NCBI GenBank assembly: GCA_034008185.1
Contig: CM067095.1
Coordinates: 559,110-623,109 of the forward strand
Length of the DNA: 64,000 bases
From: Gorsachius magnificus
Taxonomy: Eukaryota; Chordata; Aves; Pelecaniformes; Ardeidae
Reading direction: 5' to 3'
Shown piece after piece: positions 57,111 through 64,000 of this stretch. Each line of letters begins with the position of its first letter. The first letter of the stretch is position 1. The translations under genes were made by a program, and so were the position numbers. The notes below the pieces were generated by a model. That model was not told where the DNA came from. It did no database searches and saw nothing but the letters and a program-made list of their open reading frames with translations.

Positions 57111-58189
57111 CTGGGGGCTGGGGAGTGTGCTCAGCCCGGCTGGGTGGCAGGGTGCAGGCAGTGCCCCCCCCACACCAGCACCCATGGCCCAGGGTCACCT
57201 CTGCAGCCTCCAGAGAGGAAAGCGACTGCGACTGCCCCTTCCCTTCCCCTTCCCACTGTCAGGTCCCAGCTGGGTCCCTGGACCCACGTATGCCCCTCTC
57301 CGAAGGAGGAGGATGGGGACCAGCCTCAACTCCTCTGCTGAGCGAGGCTTCGCCCAGTGGGTAGGTTCATTTCTCTTCCAAGGGCAATGGATTGGGCTGG
57401 GTGAGCAGTGGGAAGCACAAACCAGGCTCTGTGCAGAGCACAGGGGAGTCACTGCAGCCACCATCGCCCCCGCTTCAAACCTGGGGAAAAACTGTTGTAA
57501 TTTTTAACTTGTAAAATAACAAGAAAAGGAGAGTGTGATGGGAGAGACCAGAGGAGCAGATGGGCAGCAGGGGCTGCCCAGCTTCACAAGCAAATTCCAG
57601 ACGCTTCTGGGATTCCTTGCACCAGCAGGGTTTGTTTTGTTAGCGGTTTGGCATCCTTCCGTTCTTAATCTTCGTGTTTTGGAGAAGCAGCCTTGCTGGG
57701 TGCGTGGCTGGGAAAGCACGGAGCAGCCTTTGCATCTCACCGGCCAGCGCCGGCCGCTGCCAGACCCTCCAGCGGGCTCATGAATTATTTTGCTCCTTCC
57801 TCGGCATTCAAACCACGCTCCCCAGCCCCGTTCGTAGGCACTGCCGGTCACACCGAGCTGCAGCCTGCGGCTCGGCTGCCCTGCAGGACCCAGTCTGGTG
57901 GCCAGGCAGCGTGGGGCGCTCCTGCCCTGGCCTCCACTGCCTGGAAACGTCCGATCTGCTGCGATGCCAGAGGCAGGGGAGGCTCCACAGCATCTCTTGT
58001 AGCCCTGCGCTCGGTCCTGCACCCTGGCTCAGCACCTTTCCCACCGGGGCACAGTGGCTCGTGTTGGTGTCCCCATGCAGAGGTCTCACGGGTACATGAG
58101 GCTGCCCAGCTCAAGGGAAGACCCAGCATAAGCCGTTAGCAAAGCCAGGATCTGCTCATGCTTCTGTAGGAGAGCTACTGCCAGTCAAT
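57111..58189. other. GC-rich spacer; no gene seen
   Basis: GC-rich with a CTTCCCTTCCCCTTCCC patch near 57237 and an AT-leaning patch at 57490-57540. No recognised element. Confidence 0.35.
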
Positions 58190-58388
58190 CAGAATCACGG
58201 AATCACGGAATATTTTGGGTGGGAAGGGACCCCCAGAGGTCACCCAGCCCAACCCCCCTGCAGGAACAGGGACACCTTGAACCACATCAGGTTGCTCACA
58301 GCCCCGGCCAACCTGGCCTGGAATGGTCCCAGGGATGGGGCCTCCACCCCCTCTCTGGGCAACCCCTGCCAGGCTTTCACCACCCTCA
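58190..58388 (-). mobile_element. CR1 LINE 3' end, minus orientation, 5'-truncated
   Basis: Begins with two GAATCACG 8-mers (the degenerate CR1 terminal repeat), then GGGTGGGAAGGGACCCCCAG and ACCTTGAACCACATCAGGTT. It is nearly identical to the corresponding part of the copy at 31006-31496 and in the same orientation. It stops at CACCACCCTC (58388), so only about 200 bp of 3' sequence was inserted. The minus strand still reads VVKAWQGLPREGVEAPSLG, the ORF2 C-terminus. Confidence 0.93.
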
Positions 58389-59690
58389 AGTAAGAGGACG
58401 TCTCCGAGATTGCTCCTGCATGGACAGGAGCACCAGTATTTAGCACTTGCCAGGGGCGCTTTTGCTGCACGCCTATTGCATTCAGCAGAAACGACCCCAG
58501 GAGGGCCAGAGCTCCAGCAAGCCTGCAGGACACAGCAGAGGAGCAGGCAGCCAGGTGGAAACCCCCGGCATTGCCACCACAGCGGCCTGGCCAGGGCACG
58601 GGTCCGGGCTGGCTCCCCCCGCAGCAGAGTCCCGCGGCGTGGCAGCAGGGTGCTGCGGAAGGAAGGGGTGGTCCCGATGGTCTGGGGACAGCCCTCTGGC
58701 TCACTGGGGAGCGCCACGCTGGCCTCCAGAACCAAACAGAACCATAAAGATCCCAGCATCACAACGGGCTGGAGCTGCCTTCCTCCCGCTAGCGTTAGTG
58801 CTGCGGCTGAGCATCCCTCTGTTGGATGCACTCCAGCCTCTGGCCCAGCAAGGCAAGGGCAGCCCCAAGCACACGAAGCAGCACACAGAGGTCTCCGATT
58901 CACGCTGCTGCGAGTCCTGCTGCCTCGCTGGCCACTGGCTGCACTGCACGAGCCAGGGGACCAACACGGGACGCCCGGCTGCGGGCTCAGGTGTGCAGGT
59001 GGAAGCGTCCTGGGCTCTCCCGGGGAGCCCGGGCTGGCTGCTCTGCTGCGGGGACAGAGGAGCCTCCCAAGGGGGGACCGAGGGGCAGTGCCCCCGGGAT
59101 CCTGGGCTCCACCGCTTGCTCTGAGCCTCAGGAACCGGTAACTTTCCAGGCGGAAAAAAACAAAATCCTCAGCAGTTCCTGAGGGCTTTCACTTTAAACC
59201 CTGGTCTTTGCTCCCGAGAGCACGGCCATTGAGCCATAGCCCTGAAGGAGGTGGCTTGCACCTGAAAGGTCCTGCTGCCTGCAGCCGAGACCTCCGCTCC
59301 CAGGGCCATCTCTGAGGACCACGCTCAGCGCTCCCATCCCCTCCGCTGTAGCTGAGGGCCCCAGTCCAGAGACCCCCACCGGCCACCATCCCCTCCAGCT
59401 GGGTGGGTTCAGCTGCTCCCTGATTGCTGCCCCAGTTAACCCCACCCACGCTACCCGAGGCCAAACCTCATCCCCCCCCAGCCCCACTGCACGGGCCGGG
59501 GGGGTGCCAGGCCCAGCTGTGGCCCCCGCCACGCAGAGCCAGCGCCGTGCAGCTCTGTCCCCAGCGGCGGGCAGGGGTGGCTTTGGCGCGTGCGTGCTAC
59601 CGCGCAGCACCCCCGCTAACGAGGAGCCGCCGGGCAGAACCGCGCCGCAGGCTTCCCGGCGAGTCAGGGCTCGGCGGGGGGATCCGGGCC
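58389..59690. other. GC-rich spacer; no gene seen
   Basis: GC-rich, CpG-moderate. Plus-strand frames of 225-272 residues overlap in two phases and include CR1 sequence; no domain. Confidence 0.4.
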
Positions 59691-60300
59691 GCTGTTTTGC
59701 TGAATACTTGTGGCGTTCGTGGGCAGTTAGAGGATTAAGTGCTAACCCCAGCGTGTTGGGGTGTGTGCCTGTGCGTGTGCCTGCAGCGGCGGCGGCTGGG
59801 CCAGCCGGGGATGGACGCTCTCCAGAGCAGTAATGCTCAGTGCGGAATTGTTTTCTCTAGGCCAGGATTATCGTAATGATCTGGGTAGCTAGCCGCAGCT
59901 CCAATCCTATTACTCCATTAGCACGGGCGTTATAAGGTGACACTCTGCATCTGCTTGACAAAACGCAGCTTCAGACTTTGCGCTGCGCATTTTAACCGAA
60001 AGGAATTTAGTTTTCACTTGAAGAGGATTCTCTGTTATTATTGGCTTAGAGCTGTTTAGAAATAAACAGCAATAAATACTCTGCCAATTGACTTGCAGAA
60101 TGTTCCTATTTGAAACATGCCATGCAGAAAAATATTAACAAAATAAACTCCTCGCTTATGCAAGGCTAAAGAGAGCTTTTTTTTTTTTTTGGATTGTCAA
60201 TGTTTGCAGAAGTATTTTCTAAAGAAGCTGCAATTTGAATTAAGCAGCCATTGGTAAGGCATCCTCTCAGGGCAAGCCACTGGAGATCGCCGGATACGTT
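59691..60300. promoter_or_regulatory. Strong candidate conserved noncoding element
   Basis: AT-rich block centred on 59840-60170: GGATTATCGTAATGATC, CCTATTACTCCATTAGC, GTTATTATTGGC, ACAGCAATAAATAC, GCCAATTGACTTGC and GAAAAATATTAACAAAATAAAC. A T14 run (60177-60190) follows. No frame crosses it. The palindrome-like GATTATCGTAATGATC is notable. Confidence 0.5.
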
Positions 60301-60690
60301 TGCTGCGTGCTCGCAGTCGTGAAATCCAAGGGCAGACTCACGCGGCGCGGAGCTGGCACAGCATCGCTGCCTCCCGGAGCCGGGCAGAGGCAGAGAGTGG
60401 CCAGGCGCAGGAGAGGCACGGCCGCGCCGCTGCGTGCACGGGAGGCCCCTGCCAGGCCCCTGCCAGCCCCCGGCCCCGCCAGCAGCCGCTGCCCTTTGCA
60501 GCTCCCCGCCGGTGGCTGGGAACGGGCGAGCAGGGCCGCCAGCGCCGCGGCAGCAGGACAGACAGCGATGCCGGCAGCAGGACAGGCACCGATGCCGGCA
60601 GCAGGACAGGCACCGATGCCGGCAGCAGGACAGACAGCGATGCCGGGACACCCAGCGTAACGGAGCGGTGCTGTTCTTGCGCTGAGCCCC
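60301..60690. other. GC- and CpG-rich spacer; no gene seen
   Basis: CpG-dense; contains a 24-bp tandem array. Frames reading through the array are repetitive. Confidence 0.4.
60549..60644. repeat. 24-bp tandem repeat, four copies
   Basis: Unit GGCAGCAGGACAGACAGCGA plus TGCC. Copies 1 and 4 have GACAGACAGCG, copies 2 and 3 have GACAGGCACCG, giving an A-B-B-A order. Because 24 is divisible by 3, all frames repeat an 8-residue peptide. That is incidental in the absence of any gene. Confidence 0.95.
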
Positions 60691-61640
60691 AGCTGGGGCG
60701 GGGACGCGACGCTTACACAATTGCGTCACAGCAGAACAGGATTGCATTAGTTAATGGGGGTGACCTCCAAGGAGGAATGCTCTCCTCTTATTAATTTAAG
60801 ATAATTACATTAAGTTCCCTTCTCAGACTCGGTATGTGAGGGTGTTTTTCCATGATCGGCATGTTTCCATGCAGTTTTTTCAGGTTCTTGGTCAATGACC
60901 GCTGTTGGTACGAGCGTGGGGGTTGTACGCGTGCGTGTCTCCAGAGGGAGACGCGGGGCTGGTTCTGCCGGCAGGGCTGGACCCCCTCAGTGCATCAGCC
61001 TAGCGTGGCGGTCGCCAGAACACAGATCCCAGAATAACCAGCTTTCCCTGGATGTGCCAGCCCTCCCACGGTCGCCGAAGCTGGGGCCTGGATATACCCG
61101 CACGAGGCGGTGCTGTCCAGGATAGAGCGGTGACGAAAGCGCTGCGTTTTAGGGGGAAATAAGGATTATGCGGCCAAAATTCTCCATCAGGAGGCATTCA
61201 TTTGGGAAGGGGACACAAAGCCCACTCTGCAAGCTGGGTGCCCGTGGGAGCGCGGTTTTTCCCGGGTGGAGGGCTCCCCGGCACAGAGACAAGCCCCAGG
61301 CCGCCGCTCCCCTTCTCAGCTTGGCACGCGTTAGTCCAGTGCCAGCCTGGGAGGTGCTAACATGATAAAGTGTGAAAGCCTGAAATAAAGCTTAACACAG
61401 AGTTTGGAATGGAGTTGTTCAGCATTATTGGCTTGTAAATTGTTCCTGTGATGAGATTTAGTCAAAGACTGAAGAGGTCTTTTGGCAGTGGGAGAGTATT
61501 TATGACGCTCCCGTGCGGGTACACGAACACTTTCTTGTTTTGCCTGTGTTTGTGGCTGCCCCGGAGGCAGCGTCCTTCTTTATTAGTGCTTTATATCCAC
61601 AGGTGCCGGGGAGCTTTGGGGCCTTTCCAGCCCTCCTGCC
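60691..61640. promoter_or_regulatory. Mixed block with weak candidate elements
   Basis: AT-leaning parts at 60715-60880 (GCATTAGTTAATGGG, where CATTAGTTAATG is a near-palindrome, and TTATTAATTTAAGATAATTAC) and 61345-61480 (GAAATAAAGCTTAAC, CAGCATTATTGGC). CpG-moderate sequence lies between. Confidence 0.35.
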
Positions 61641-63830
61641 CTCTGGCATTTGCTGCAATGGTGACGGCTGGGAAAGCTGCTGGGTGGGAGCAAGGAGAAG
61701 CGGGGGCCCGTGGCCCATCCACAGGGCAGGCGGTGCCCGGGGGAGGGCTGGCGTCTCGCTCGGCGGCTGGAGCTCGGCTTTCTGGTTCTCGCCTTCCAGC
61801 ATTGTGGGAGTGGTGCCGAGTCCCTGCTTTTCAGGGCAGAATCCCACAAAATTCCCAGTCCTGCTGCCCGGCTGCCAGAGGAGCCCGCAATGCCCCATCG
61901 TGGCCTCGGGGACGCTGGCCGGTGACCAGCAGCATGGACAGGGCGATCCCCCTCGGCCCCCCCTGCTTGCATGTGGTCGTGCTGTGGCTGCCCCGGCTTA
62001 CGCCGCGGGCTGGCTGGGGATGCCGGATCGCTGCTTCCAGCAAGGCAGATTCCACGCCGTGAGGAGCTGCGCCCCGGTGCGGGGCCGGCGGGTCATTTGC
62101 TGTGGGCATTTCTAACAACAAACTTCAGCTCCAGCGAGCGCTCCCGAGGACGGAGAGCATAGGAAGAGCTCGGCGAGCAGAGACTTAGTTCTGAATTTGC
62201 CCAAGCGTTGTCCCCTGTGTCAGGACAGAGGTCACCGGGGAAGGGGGATATTCAGGCCTGTGTTTTCACCGGCACATCAGAGACATCTTCCTTTAACACT
62301 CGCGTCACGTACGCAGCCATCTCGCTGTTGCTGGCAGCCGAGCGCCTTTGTGTCCCCGTGCCCGCGCTGCTCAGTGCCGGAGCGATTGCTAACGCCACGG
62401 CTCCCACCCCGCACGCTTTGGAGGGGCTTCCCGCCCCTCGGTGGTGCTGTGCCTGAAACGCACAGTTAGGTACCCTCAGGCGGGGACTCGAGGATGTACG
62501 GGTCCCCAAAGGGTGCAGCCTGCCTCCAAAGGATAACGCTGCGCATGGCTACCTAGACCAGCAGAGGCTCAGTTGACCCTGCTGCCTTCTCTGCTTCAGC
62601 TTTCTAAGGCAGGAAGCAAAACCCGCGCCTAAGCACAGACTGACACGCTTTCCAGGCGAGATTGCACCCCTGGGATTTCTGGAATAAGCACTGTAGCAGG
62701 TTGCAGCATTTATGCGCTGGCCGTGTCAGGCCAAACGGGACGCGCTGCCCCCGCTGACTGCTGTGCTGGTTGCCCTTGGGAATCTCGCATTCGGGTTGTA
62801 GACACGCTTGGGACGCCCCTGTTTGTACCAACAACAAAACGAAAGCTGAGCTAAAGCCTGGTGATGTGCACAAACAGCACCCTTGCAGGGCTGGGAGGGG
62901 AACGGCCAGGGGCTTGCAGCAGCGTTTCCCGTGGTGCCTCTGGCCAGACGTGCGGCGTGCGGGGAGAACCCGCCTGCGCGTCTGGTGCAGACCGGCTCTC
63001 GGTCCTGCCCTCGCTTTACCCTCAAGTACTGCAGGTTTTGAGCCTAAAAGCAGCAAGCCACCGAATCATGGGCTGCTTGTAGGAGCAGGGAGCCGGGTCT
63101 GGGCTGCTGCAGGGTCTGGAAGACGTTGCACAGGCACCGCCGGAGCATTGCGGTGGCACGGACGGGAGCCCCGCTCCGGCGGGGAGGGCGAGGGGCCACG
63201 GGCCGCCGGGCAGCCGGGTTGCCCTGCCGCTGCTGGGGTGCTGGGGGCGCACGTGTAGCCCAAGGCACGTCCCGGCACGTGGGCGGGTGGGCTCTGGGTG
63301 GGGGCTCCTGGAGGGCAGGGGCAGTGAGTGGGCTGTCCCGGGAGCTCAGCTCCAGCACATCTCCCTGCTCTGGGTCCTGGGCTGTAGCGTACCGGGGAAG
63401 CCTCGGTCCTGCCCTCGCATCCCGAGGACGAACACCCTGCCCATGGGCCAGGGACCACGGGCACTGCCCAGCCGCTGGAGCGCTCTGGGTATCTGCCAGC
63501 CCGTGCTGCCGACAGGACATGGGTTGGTGCCTCACGCCAGGAAAGCCGTGGAGATCCCACCTTACCCCGCCAGCCTGACCACGGGCACTGGGAGCCCTTG
63601 GGAATGGAGGTGCAGTCCGCCCTTTTGCTTCAGGACCCGGAGGCTGGGCTGCTGCGCGCTCCTCCTCTCCCCAGACCTGCGGAGCTGGGGAACGCCATCG
63701 AGAGGCAACGCGTGTCCCGCGTGCGGGACGGGGCACGGCCCCGCGGCCGCTCTGCTCGCTACGCTCTCCCGGGAGCCTCAGGCTGAGCGGAGCTGCCCCG
63801 AGCTGTCCCTGGCTCCACGGCCGGGCTGTT
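61641..63830. other. GC-rich spacer; no gene seen
   Basis: Largest unbroken GC-rich stretch at the right end, CpG-dense near 63120-63250. Frames of 150-267 residues on both strands have no domains and no consistent splice sites. No retroelement was recognised. Confidence 0.4.
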
Positions 63831-64000
63831 CTGCAGCATCCTCCCATCTGAGGCAGGGTGGGACTTAGGCCCTGTCACTAGCTTCATATAAAACGTGATG
63901 GATCTTATTGGAATCCTTGGAGCCCATGTAAAGAGATACTCTCGAGACACCTATAAAACATGCTGGGATTTGCAATTAAAATACCTGGGTGGTGACTGTG
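63831..64000. other. AT-leaning right edge; start of a possible element
   Basis: CTTCATATAAAACGTG, a TATAAAACATG word and TTTGCAATTAAAATACC. The composition shifts as at the start of other candidate blocks, but the block is cut by the window edge. Confidence 0.3.

Overview
This window looks like vertebrate nuclear DNA, most likely from a bird. It carries several CR1 LINE fragments: GAATCATAG/GAATCACAG 8-mer ends, the CR1 reverse-transcriptase C-terminus, and an older reverse-transcriptase piece. It also carries a solo LTR of a type I recognise from birds (minus-strand ends TGTCCTGG...CACGACA) with an exact 5-bp target-site duplication. The sequence is GC-rich with many short GC-rich minisatellites and poor in interspersed repeats, as expected of a bird microchromosome or gene-rich arm. 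The LTR type is one I associate mainly with Neoaves; that is recall, not a database result.

I found no protein-coding gene, rRNA, tRNA or CRISPR array that I can support. The open frames are products of high GC content, of tandem repeats whose unit is not a stop codon in any frame, or of CR1. The window alternates between GC-rich, often CpG-dense stretches and AT-rich, high-complexity blocks of 0.2 to 1.5 kb. These blocks are dense in homeodomain (TAATTA, TTAATTG, TGATTGAT), POU octamer (ATGCAAAT), SOX-like and RFX-like words. This is how intergenic or intronic regulatory deserts around developmental transcription-factor genes look. Conservation cannot be measured from one sequence, so every such block is a candidate only, and I cannot name the target gene.

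Layout. 1-8 kb: AT-rich blocks at 1-345, 2651-2900, 3311-3800, 4306-4645, 5976-6540 and 7166-7720 separated by G-rich spacers. 8051-8633: solo LTR. 8.6-19 kb: mostly GC-rich spacer with a plus-strand CR1 end (13690-13865) and an old LINE reverse-transcriptase fragment (17250-17577). 19-28.5 kb: alternating blocks, the best at 19146-19520, 22831-23470, 24031-24740, 26105-26960, 27616-27900 and 28201-28445. 28.7-31.5 kb: two minus-strand CR1 copies flanking a block at 29771-30175. 32-43 kb: blocks at 32291-32770, 35511-36370, 38491-39000 (twin octamer palindromes), 39166-39480 and 41501-43420, mixed with minisatellites at 34763, 36480, 39601 and 41953. 43-54 kb: the longest AT-rich block (46541-48055), a CpG-dense segment (48056-48435), a 19-bp minisatellite (48675-48862), an 18-bp purine/pyrimidine inverted repeat (49812-49884) and blocks at 51391-51890 and 53216-53510. 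54-64 kb: blocks at 54021-54270, 59691-60300 and 60691-61640, a third minus-strand CR1 end at 58190-58388, otherwise GC-rich spacer.

If the candidate blocks are enhancers, they would act together on one or more genes outside the window, or on the gene whose intron this is. The recurrent homeodomain, POU and SOX words suggest neural or patterning expression, which is inference.
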